Notes under the pieces: generated by a model
The model's input: only the letters and a program-made list of their open reading frames with translations
Database searches by the model: none
Told to the model about the DNA's origin: nothing
Translations under genes and position numbers: made by a program
In this document: one piece after another, positions 40,860 through 47,700 of the stretch
How positions within the stretch are numbered: the stretch's first letter is position 1
Layout: the number at the start of each line of letters is the position of its first letter
Source of the DNA: Lysobacter_K koreensis
GTDB taxonomy: Bacteria; Pseudomonadota; Gammaproteobacteria; Xanthomonadales; Xanthomonadaceae
Direction: 5' to 3'
Assembly: GCF_042677045.1 (NCBI RefSeq)
Contig: NZ_JBHTIH010000003.1
Span: 1 to 64,000, forward strand
DNA length: 64,000 nt

Positions 40860-41285
40860 CTACTGGCGGGCCTCGACCTGAGCGCGCAGTCGCTCTTCCT
40901 GTTCGCGCAGTTCCGGGGTGAACTCGGCGCCGAAGTCCTCGGCCTCGAACACCTGGCGGATCTCGATCTCCGAGTCGCCCGGCATCGGGTTGGGGCAGCG
41001 CTTGACCCATTCGATCGCCTCGTCCAGCGATCTCACCTGGATCAGCCAGAAGCCGGCGACCAGCTCCTTGGTCTCGGCGAACGGCCCGTCGACCACGCTG
41101 CGTTTGGCGCCGGAGAACCGCACGCGTGCGCCGCGCGAGCTCGGATGCAGGCCTTCGCCGGCCAGCATCACCCCGGCCTTGACCAGCTCCTCGTTGTACT
41201 GGCCCATCTGCGTCAGCAGTTCCTCGCTGGGCATCACCCCGGCTTCGGAATCGGCCGTGGCCTTGACCATCACCATGAATCGCAT
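40860..41285 (-). CDS. YCII/DGPF-domain protein of the ECF42 operon
   Basis: 141 residues of the YCII-related family, with the eponymous motif DGPF in VVDGPFAETKELVAGFWLIQVRSLDEAIEW. The N-terminus RFMVMVKATADSEAG is typical. The ferredoxin-like fold resembles YciI, a small cytoplasmic hydrolase-like protein, but DGPF proteins have no confirmed function. First gene of the operon, preceded by a candidate ECF42 promoter 67 bases upstream, and followed by VOC and sigma factor genes 49 and 53 bases apart. Confidence 0.92.
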   Translation of the reverse strand: MRFMVMVKATADSEAGVMPSEELLTQMGQYNEELVKAGVMLAGEGLHPSSRGARVRFSGAKRSVVDGPFAETKELVAGFWLIQVRSLDEAIEWVKRCPNPMPGDSEIEIRQVFEAEDFGAEFTPELREQEERLRAQVEARQ

Positions 41286-41351
41286 CGTTCGCTCCTGCGG
41301 CAGCCAGGCGGCCGGACCATCCGGCAGCGGGAACTGGCTCCTTACCTGTGC

Positions 41352-41378
41352 GTCGAACGGACGGGCGCGGGATCGACA
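41352..41378 (-). promoter_or_regulatory. Candidate ECF42-type promoter of the YCII-VOC-sigma operon
   Basis: On the minus strand TGTCGA (41378-41373), a 17-base spacer and CGAC (41355-41352) form a pair matching the ECF42 consensus as I recall it (TGTCGA at -35, CGA/TC at -10). It lies 67 bases upstream of the YCII start codon in the 309-base gap between 41285 and 41595. A sigma-factor autoregulation loop is the simplest reading. The rest of the gap shows nothing I can support. Confidence 0.6.
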
Positions 41379-41594
41379 GGCGGCCGGAGATTTTTTTGTG
41401 CGGCGCGGCCCGTCCCGCGCGTGACGCGATCGGCAGCGTCAATGGCCTTGCACGGGTGCGGCATGCGTTGGTCATCAGTAGGGGCGCGACGCAGGCCGTG
41501 AACGTCATGGTCGCCGTGATGCAGGCTGTGATGGGCATCAAGGACAAGCGCAGCGGCGTGCCGTTTCATGGCCTCGTTACAGGGGGATCCGTCC

Positions 41595-41747
41595 ATGAAC
41601 GCAGGAAAGCCGGCCCGGCTCGATCGAGCCGAACGCGTGGTTCGCAGCATGCTCGCCGTGGTGTTGATCGCGGCCGTCGTCTGGGCGCTGGCCGATGGCG
41701 GCGCGGGGCCGAGCCTCGACTTGAGTTTCAGCAGCCTGCGCGGCTAG
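41595..41747 (+). CDS. Small single-span membrane protein (50 residues)
   Basis: ATG 41595 to TAG 41745-41747, MNAGKPARLDRAERVVRSMLAVVLIAAVVWALADGG... ending SLRG, with a purine-rich AGGGGGATC about 5-13 bases upstream. The N-terminal 18 residues are basic and the segment SMLAVVLIAAVVWALA is a single transmembrane helix, giving an N-in topology. No family recognised. It is too short to be certain, but the ribosome site and the clean helix argue for a real gene. It is convergent with the DUF2782 lipoprotein gene, 34 bases apart. Confidence 0.5.
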   Translation: MNAGKPARLDRAERVVRSMLAVVLIAAVVWALADGGAGPSLDLSFSSLRG

Positions 41748-41781
41748 CGGCGGCTTGCCCGGGGGCGGTCGACGCGCGCCG

Positions 41782-42084
41782 TCACCACTCGAACAGCTTG
41801 TACTGCACCGGCGAGATCGGGCCCTCGCCCTTGCTGCTGTCCAGGGTGCCGTCGCCGTTGCTGTCGACCAGGTAGTACACCGGGCCGCGCGCCGGGGTGA
41901 TCTTGACCACGGTCAACTGGCCGGCGACGCGGTATTCCTCGATCACGTCGCCGCTGCTGTCGGTGCGGGTGCGCACCTCGGCGTTGCTGAGCCCGGCGGT
42001 CGGATCGTCGCCGGCGCCCAGCGTCGCGCATGCGGTGAATGCCAGCGGCAGCAACAGGGCGAGTGATGCAAGCGTGGCGCGCAT
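41782..42084 (-). CDS. DUF2782 lipoprotein-like protein next to polA
   Basis: 100 residues. Signal peptide with lipobox-like LAFTAC (Cys about residue 19). The mature part, VRTRTDSSGDVIEEYRVAGQLTVVKITPARGPVYYLVDSNGDGTLDSSKGEGPISPVQYKLFEW, is the full DUF2782 domain; the family is regularly found beside polA in Pseudomonas and xanthomonads. Function unknown. It is divergent from polA with about 200 bases between starts, so the promoters of both lie there. Confidence 0.88.
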   Translation of the reverse strand: MRATLASLALLLPLAFTACATLGAGDDPTAGLSNAEVRTRTDSSGDVIEEYRVAGQLTVVKITPARGPVYYLVDSNGDGTLDSSKGEGPISPVQYKLFEW

Positions 42085-42285
42085 GGCGGTTTCTCCAGGG
42101 GGCGGTGAAGCACGGATTCGGACACGGGGCTCGGGCCGCGGATTGCCACCGAGGCGTAGCCGCAGGATACCCGCGGCGACGTGAAACCCCCGCATCGCCG
42201 GCGCGACAGCGCCTCGTCGCCGATGGCGCGAAGCGCCCCGTTTCCGGCTCGCAGGCACTGCATACCCGCGGCGTAGAATCGCCGC

Positions 42286-45081
42286 ATGACCGCCACGCCC
42301 CCCCGCCTCGTCCTGATCGATGGTTCCAGCTACCTGTACCGCGCGTTCCATGCGCTGCCGCCCCTGACCAACGACGCCGGTGAACCGACCGGCGCGCTGT
42401 TCGGCGTGGTCAACATGCTGCGCGCGACCTTGAACGAGCGCCCCGACTTCGTCGCCTACGTGGTCGACGCGCCCGGTCGCACGTTCCGCGATGATCTCTA
42501 CCCGCAGTACAAGGCCACCCGCTCGGCCATGCCGGACGACCTGCGGGCCCAGGTGCAGCCGATGTGCGACATCGTGCATGCGCTGGGCATCGACATCCTG
42601 CGCGTGGACGGGGTCGAGGCCGACGACGTGATCGGCACGCTGGCCGTGCAGGCCGCGGCGCAGGGGATCGCGGTGACGATCTCGACCGGCGACAAGGATT
42701 TCGCCCAGCTGGTGCGCAATGCCGATGGCGGCGCCGGGATCGCCCTGGTCAACACCATGAGCGGCAGCCGGCTGGATTCAGACGCGCGGGTGGTCGAGAA
42801 GTTCGGCGTGCGCCCGGAGCAGATCGTCGACTACCTGGCGCTGATGGGCGACAGCGTCGACAACATCATCGGCGTCGACAAGTGCGGGCCGAAGACCGCG
42901 GCCAAGTGGCTGGCCGAGTACGGCACGCTCGACGCGGTGATCGCCCACGCCGACGCGGTCAAGGGCAAGATCGGCGAGAACCTGCGCGCGGCGCTGCCGC
43001 GGCTGCCGCTCAACCGCACGCTGGCGACGATCAAGCTCGACGTCGCGCTCGACCGCACGCCGAACGAGTTGTTGCTGCGCGAACGCCACGTCGACCAGCT
43101 GCGCGGTTTGTACGCGCGCTACGGGTTCAAGCAGGCGCTGCGCGAACTCGACGGCGGCGCCGGCGATGCCGGCGCCGCCGGGGTGCGCAACACCGCCGCC
43201 GGCTACGCGCGCACGGGCGGAGCCGCGGCCGAAGCGCCCGATGCGGCGCTCGCCGCGCCCGGCGAATACGAGATGGTCACCACGCCGGAGCAGCTCGACG
43301 CCTGGGTCGCGCGCCTGCACGCAGCCGACGAGTTCGCCTTCGATACCGAGACCGATTCGCTCGACGCGCTGTGCGCGAACCTGGTCGGCATCAGCCTGGC
43401 GGTCGCGCCCGGCCACGCCGCCTACATTCCGGTCGGCCACGACTACCCGGGCGCGCCGGCGCAGCTCGGCCGCGGCGAAGTGCTCGACGCGCTGCGGCCG
43501 CTGTTCGCCGATGCCGGCAAGCGCAAGCTCGGCCAGCACGGCAAGTACGACCTGCACGTGCTGCGCTGCCACGGCGTCGACGTGCGCGGCTATGCCGACG
43601 ACACCATGCTCGAGAGCTTCGTGTTCAACGCCACCGCCAGCCGCCACGACATGGACTCGCTGGCCAAGCGCTACCTGGGCTACGACACCATCAAGTTCAG
43701 CGACGTCGCCGGCAAGGGCGCCAAGCAGATCCTGTTCTCGCAGGTCGCACTCGACGACGCCACCCGCTACGCCGCCGAGGACGCCGACGTGACCCTGCGC
43801 CTGCACCGTGCATTGGCACCGAAACTCGCGGCCGAGCCGGCGCTGGAGCGCGTCTACCGCGAGATCGAGATGCCGCTGGTGCCGGTGCTCGCGCGGATCG
43901 AGGCCAACGGCGTGCTGATCGACGGCGACGAGTTGCGCCGGCAGTCGGCCGACCTCGGACGGCGCATGCTCGCGTTGCAGCAGCAGGCGACCGAGTTGGC
44001 CGGGCGCACGTTCAACCTCGACTCGCCCAAGCAGGTGTGCGCGTTGCTGTTCGAGGAGCTCAAGCTGCCGGCGCTGGTGAAGACCCCGACCGGGCAGCCG
44101 TCGGCAAACGAGGAGGCGCTGGAGGCGATCTCCGACCAGCACGAGCTGCCGCGCGTGATCCTCGACTACCGCAGCCTGGCCAAGCTGCGCAGCACCTACA
44201 CCGACAAGCTCCCGGAGATGGTCAACGCCCGCACCGGCCGCGTGCACACCAGCTACCACCAGGCGGGCGCGGCGACCGGGCGGCTGGCGTCGAGCGACCC
44301 GAACCTGCAGAACATCCCGATCCGCACCGCCGACGGCCGCCGCATCCGCAAGGCGTTCGTGGCGCCACCCGGCCGCAAGATCGTCGCCTGCGACTACTCG
44401 CAGATCGAGTTGCGGATCATGGCGCACCTGTCCGAGGACCCGGCGCTGCTGCGCGCGTTCGGCTCCGGTGCCGACATCCACCGCGCGACCGCGGCCGAAG
44501 TGTTCGGCAAGGCCATCGACGAGGTCGGCAGCGACGAGCGCCGCGCCGCCAAGGCGATCAATTTCGGCCTGATGTACGGCATGAGCGCGTTCGGCCTGGC
44601 CAAGCAGCTCGGGATCGGCCGCGGCGAGGCGCAGGACTACATCGCGCTGTACTTCGCCCGCTACCCGGGCGTGCGCGACTTCATGGAGCGCACCCGCCAG
44701 CAGGCGCGCGAGCAGGGCTACGTCGAAACCGTGTTTGGCCGCCGCCTGTACCTGGAGAACATCGCCGCGCGCAACCAGGGCCTGCGCGCCGGCGCCGAGC
44801 GCGCCGCGATCAACGCGCCGATGCAGGGCACCGCGGCCGATATCATCAAGCGCGCGATGATCGCCATCGACGCCTGGCTGGCGGGGCAGGGGGCGGCGGG
44901 GCAGGAGGTGCCGGCGCTGATGGTGCTGCAGGTCCACGACGAACTGGTGTTCGAGGCGGATGCGGATTTCGTGCCAACGCTGTTGGAGGCGGTAACCGGC
45001 CGCATGTCGGCGGCCGCGGAGCTGCGCGTGCCGCTGGTCGTGGACAGCGGAATTGGCGACAACTGGGACGAAGCGCACTGA
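42286..45081 (+). CDS. polA: DNA polymerase I
   Basis: 931 residues, the length of the E. coli enzyme. N-terminal 5' nuclease domain (VLIDGSSYLYRAFHALPPL; VDGVEADDVIGTLA; STGDKDFAQLV; LMGDSVDNI). 3'-5' exonuclease domain with intact acidic residues (FAFDTETDSLDALCANLVG). Polymerase domain with motif A CDYSQIELRIMAHLSED, the O-helix RRAAKAINFGLMYGMSAFGL and motif C LQVHDELVFE. Proofreading is therefore expected. Works in repair and Okazaki fragment maturation. A small RNA gene lies directly behind it. Confidence 0.98.
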   Translation: MTATPPRLVLIDGSSYLYRAFHALPPLTNDAGEPTGALFGVVNMLRATLNERPDFVAYVVDAPGRTFRDDLYPQYKATRSAMPDDLRAQVQPMCDIVHALGIDILRVDGVEADDVIGTLAVQAAAQGIAVTISTGDKDFAQLVRNADGGAGIALVNTMSGSRLDSDARVVEKFGVRPEQIVDYLALMGDSVDNIIGVDKCGPKTAAKWLAEYGTLDAVIAHADAVKGKIGENLRAALPRLPLNRTLATIKLDVALDRTPNELLLRERHVDQLRGLYARYGFKQALRELDGGAGDAGAAGVRNTAAGYARTGGAAAEAPDAALAAPGEYEMVTTPEQLDAWVARLHAADEFAFDTETDSLDALCANLVGISLAVAPGHAAYIPVGHDYPGAPAQLGRGEVLDALRPLFADAGKRKLGQHGKYDLHVLRCHGVDVRGYADDTMLESFVFNATASRHDMDSLAKRYLGYDTIKFSDVAGKGAKQILFSQVALDDATRYAAEDADVTLRLHRALAPKLAAEPALERVYREIEMPLVPVLARIEANGVLIDGDELRRQSADLGRRMLALQQQATELAGRTFNLDSPKQVCALLFEELKLPALVKTPTGQPSANEEALEAISDQHELPRVILDYRSLAKLRSTYTDKLPEMVNARTGRVHTSYHQAGAATGRLASSDPNLQNIPIRTADGRRIRKAFVAPPGRKIVACDYSQIELRIMAHLSEDPALLRAFGSGADIHRATAAEVFGKAIDEVGSDERRAAKAINFGLMYGMSAFGLAKQLGIGRGEAQDYIALYFARYPGVRDFMERTRQQAREQGYVETVFGRRLYLENIAARNQGLRAGAERAAINAPMQGTAADIIKRAMIAIDAWLAGQGAAGQEVPALMVLQVHDELVFEADADFVPTLLEAVTGRMSAAAELRVPLVVDSGIGDNWDEAH

Positions 45082-45195
45082 TGGCTGGCGTTAACGACGT
45101 GTTAGCCGAATTTGGCGGAATGAATCGAGACTGAATCCAACAAAACCTTAACCCTTATCTTCACGAACTGTCCATGTCCGGAGTGGTCTTATAGG

Positions 45196-45320
45196 TCGCG
45201 ACAGATGCAACGTCTGTCGCAGATCTCTCCCTCCCCTGGAGTGATCCCCGGAGCGTAAGGTCCCTCCCCAGGCCCCCGCTCCACCAGCCCCGCCGGCCCC
45301 CCCTGCCTGCGGGGCTTTTT
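45196..45320 (+). ncRNA. sX13-like small RNA behind polA
   Basis: About 125 nt, not coding. Three hairpins are visible: GCGACAG (45198-45204) with CTGTCGC (45214-45220); ATCTCTCC with GGAGTGAT (45223-45245) and loop CTCCCCT; GGAGCG with CGCTCC (45250-45282), enclosing TCCCTCCCC. A strong terminator ends it. C-rich loops exposed in hairpins are the hallmark of sX13, the Xanthomonas Hfq-independent virulence regulator, and the place behind polA matches the sX13/Spot 42 position as I recall. A TCTTAT box at 45187-45192 could be the -10 element; the -35 is weak. Confidence 0.75.
45287..45320 (+). terminator. Factor-independent terminator of the small RNA
   Basis: GCCCCGC (45287-45293) pairs with GCGGGGC (45309-45315) around a C-rich loop and is followed by TTTTT. 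It ends the small RNA transcript and possibly any read-through from polA. Confidence 0.92.
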
Positions 45321-45473
45321 ATTGCCTGGGATTCCTGTCGGGTGCTCTTGCCTGCGGTTTTCCCGGTGGTGGGCGCGCCACGCCGGGCGCTGTTTGCACG
45401 GCGGTCACGCCCGCAACCGTGACAATCGTCGCGCGGCGCCGATCACGGTCCGTCCGACCGCAGGGAACCACCC

Positions 45474-46073
45474 ATGTCCGAATTGTTCGAGCTGTCGATG
45501 CCGTGGTGGCAGTTCGTGCTGCGCGCGGCCGCGGTCTACGCCGTGCTGCTGGTGCTGATCCGCGTGTCGGGCAAGCGCACGATGGGCCAGTTCACCCCGT
45601 TCGACATGCTGCTGATCGTGCTGCTGGGCTCGGCGGTGCAGAACTCGCTGCTTGGCGAGGACGTGTCGCTGCTCGGTGGCCTGCTGCTGGCGTCGACGCT
45701 GATCGCAGTCAACTGGTGCGTGGCGTTCGTGACCTCGCGCAGCCAGCGCGCCGAGCGCCTGGTCGAAGGCGTGCCGGTGGTGCTGGCGCGCGACGGCCAG
45801 CTGTTCCGCAGCGTGCTCAAGCGCGAACTGGTCAGCGAGGACGACTTCAACGAGGCGCTGCGCCAATCCGGCGAGATGACCTTGACCGACGTGCGCATCG
45901 CGCTGCTCGAGACCAACGGCATGATTTCCGTGGTGAAGCGCGAAAGCGACAGCGGTGAACCGACCTCGAACGTGCCCGACGAAGCGAATCAGGCCGGCTC
46001 CGACCAGGCCAGCTTCGATCGGACCGGTTCCGATCAGGCCAGCTCTGACAACCAGTCGCGGGGCGCGAGGTAG
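45474..46073 (+). CDS. DUF421 (YetF/YcaP-like) membrane protein
   Basis: 199 residues. Three N-terminal helices (FVLRAAAVYAVLLVLIRVSG; FDMLLIVLLGSAVQNSLL; LLGGLLLASTLIAVNWCVAF), the conserved SGKRTMGQFTPFDMLLIVLLGSA block, and the cytoplasmic DUF421 domain with LVEGVPVVLARDGQLFRSVLKRELVSEDDFNEALRQSG and LLETNGMISVVKRE. The final 35 residues are a low-complexity tail with an imperfect repeat (NQAGSDQASFD / RTGSDQASSD). Its last 40 bases overlap hemF on the opposite strand. Family function unresolved; likely envelope or stress related. Confidence 0.88.
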   Translation: MSELFELSMPWWQFVLRAAAVYAVLLVLIRVSGKRTMGQFTPFDMLLIVLLGSAVQNSLLGEDVSLLGGLLLASTLIAVNWCVAFVTSRSQRAERLVEGVPVVLARDGQLFRSVLKRELVSEDDFNEALRQSGEMTLTDVRIALLETNGMISVVKRESDSGEPTSNVPDEANQAGSDQASFDRTGSDQASSDNQSRGAR

Positions 46074-46957
46074 TCGGCCAGCCGCGCCTCGGCGCTGCCC
46101 GGCTCGGGCGTGTAGCCGTACTCCCAGCGCACCAGCGGCGGCAGGCTCATCAGGATCGACTCGGTGCGGCCACCCGACTGCAGGCCGAACAGGGTGCCGC
46201 GGTCGAACACCAGGTTGAACTCGACGTAGCGCCCGCGCCGGTAAAGCTGGAACTGACGCTCGCGCTCGCCGTATGGCATGTCGCGGCGGCGCTCGACCAG
46301 CGGCAGGTAGGCGTCGAGGAAGCCGTCGCCGACCGCGCGCTGGTAAGCGAAGTCATGCTCGAAATCCTCGTGCAGGTCGTCGAAGAACAGCCCGCCGATG
46401 CCGCGGGTCTCGCCACGGTGCTTGAGCAGGAAGTATTCATCGCACCAGCGCTTGTGCGCGGCGTAGCGCGCGGCGCCGCCGAACGGCTCGCACAGCGCGC
46501 GGGCAGTGCGGTGCCAGTGCAGCACATCCTCGTCGAACGGGTAGAACGGGGTCAGGTCGAAGCCGCCCCCGAACCACCATGCCACGGTCTGGCCGTCGCG
46601 CACCGCGCGGAAGTGGCGCACGTTGGCGTGCGTGGTCGGCAGGTAGGGGTTGCGCGGATGCAGCACCAGCGACACGCCGACCGCGCGCCACGAGGCGCCC
46701 GCGAGCTCGGGCCGGGCGGCGCTCGCCGACGGCGGCAGGGTGGTGCCGGATACGTCGGAGAAGCCGACGCCGGCCTGCTCGAATACCGCGCCGTCGCGCA
46801 GGACCCGGGTGCGGCCGCCGCCGCCTTCCGGTCGCAGCCACGCGTCCTCGACGAAACGCGCGCCGCCGTCGGCGCTCTCGAGCGCGGTGCACAGGCGATC
46901 CTGCAGGCCGGACAGGTAGTCGCGGACGCGCTCGAAGTCGGAGGGGGTGTCGGTCAT
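46034..46957 (-). CDS. hemF: Oxygen-dependent coproporphyrinogen III oxidase
   Basis: 307 residues from ATG 46957 (46966 is an alternative). Oxidative decarboxylation of coproporphyrinogen III to protoporphyrinogen IX in heme synthesis, cytoplasmic homodimer. Family blocks: WRAVGVSLVLHPRNPYLPTTHANVRHF, WWFGGGFDLTPFYPFDEDVLHWHR, HRGETRGIGGLFFDDL, RRGRYVEFNLVFDRGTLFGLQSGGRTESILMSLPP. All are well conserved. The second heme gene in the window after hemB. Its 3' end overlaps the DUF421 gene convergently by 40 bases. Confidence 0.96.
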   Translation of the reverse strand: MTDTPSDFERVRDYLSGLQDRLCTALESADGGARFVEDAWLRPEGGGGRTRVLRDGAVFEQAGVGFSDVSGTTLPPSASAARPELAGASWRAVGVSLVLHPRNPYLPTTHANVRHFRAVRDGQTVAWWFGGGFDLTPFYPFDEDVLHWHRTARALCEPFGGAARYAAHKRWCDEYFLLKHRGETRGIGGLFFDDLHEDFEHDFAYQRAVGDGFLDAYLPLVERRRDMPYGERERQFQLYRRGRYVEFNLVFDRGTLFGLQSGGRTESILMSLPPLVRWEYGYTPEPGSAEARLADYLAPRDWLSELA

Positions 46958-47062
46958 GGCGCGCATTCTACGGGCGCGACCGCCGGCGCCGCTGCGGCCG
47001 GGAAGTTCGCAGGAGCCGGCGACGGGCGCGCCCTGCGTGGCGCTCGGTGCCCGGCGGTCGAA

Positions 47063-47644
47063 CTAAGCCGCGATCACGTGCGAGTGGAGGCTGCAGACCT
47101 CGCGGAACGATGCGATCGACTCGGCCTTGGTGCGCGGGTAGGCGCACAACAGCGACAACCCGCGTTCGTGGCAGACGCGATTCCACATCTGCTCCAGCCG
47201 CCGCGCGCCTTCGCGATTGCCCTCGGCCCACAGCAACGCGACCATTTCGCCGAACGCGCGCGCGCGCCGGCCGCTGGCCTGCACCTCGTCGAGCAGGGAG
47301 TCGATGACGCCAATGAACCGCGACTCGTCGGGGACGCCGTCGACGGTAAAGCGCGCCAGGGTCTGGGCCGCGTCCAGCGCCACGTACTCGCCGCGCGCGC
47401 GCAGTTCGTTGAGGCTGCAGCCGGCCATCCGCAGCCGGTGCTCGAGCGAGTAGACGTGCGCGGGCGTGGCGATCACCACCACCGTTTCGCCGCCGCGAAA
47501 GCCGCCGCGGACGAAGCCCTCGAGCGTGTCGAGGAAGACGTCGTCGCGCTCGTACAGGTGCACCACGTGGTCGCACGCGGTGACGTTGTCCAGGTAGGTA
47601 TCGGCGTCGATCACCGGGGCGAGCATGGTCGCAGGCGTGGTCAT
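47063..47644 (-). CDS. MEDS-domain sensory protein
   Basis: 193 residues covering one MEDS (MEthanogen/methylotroph DcmR Sensory) domain: DHVVHLYERDDVFLDTLEGFVRGGFRGGETVVVIATPAHVYSLEHRLRMAG at the start and FGEMVALLWAEGNREGARRLEQMWNRVCHERGLSLLCAYP near the end. The family is related to the KaiC/RecA-like fold without ATPase motifs and senses unknown ligands. No output domain is attached, so a partner regulator is needed. It is monocistronic here, between hemF and an S9 peptidase gene on the same strand. Confidence 0.87.
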   Translation of the reverse strand: MTTPATMLAPVIDADTYLDNVTACDHVVHLYERDDVFLDTLEGFVRGGFRGGETVVVIATPAHVYSLEHRLRMAGCSLNELRARGEYVALDAAQTLARFTVDGVPDESRFIGVIDSLLDEVQASGRRARAFGEMVALLWAEGNREGARRLEQMWNRVCHERGLSLLCAYPRTKAESIASFREVCSLHSHVIAA

Positions 47645-47700
47645 GGCGAGTCCCCGCAGGTCGAGGGAGCCAGCTTAGTCCACCGCGCGGCGGGCCGGCT

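Noticed and set aside
45322..45558. Short frame after the small RNA terminator
   Set aside because: Cys/Arg-rich translation, overlaps the DUF421 gene in another frame, no ribosome site.
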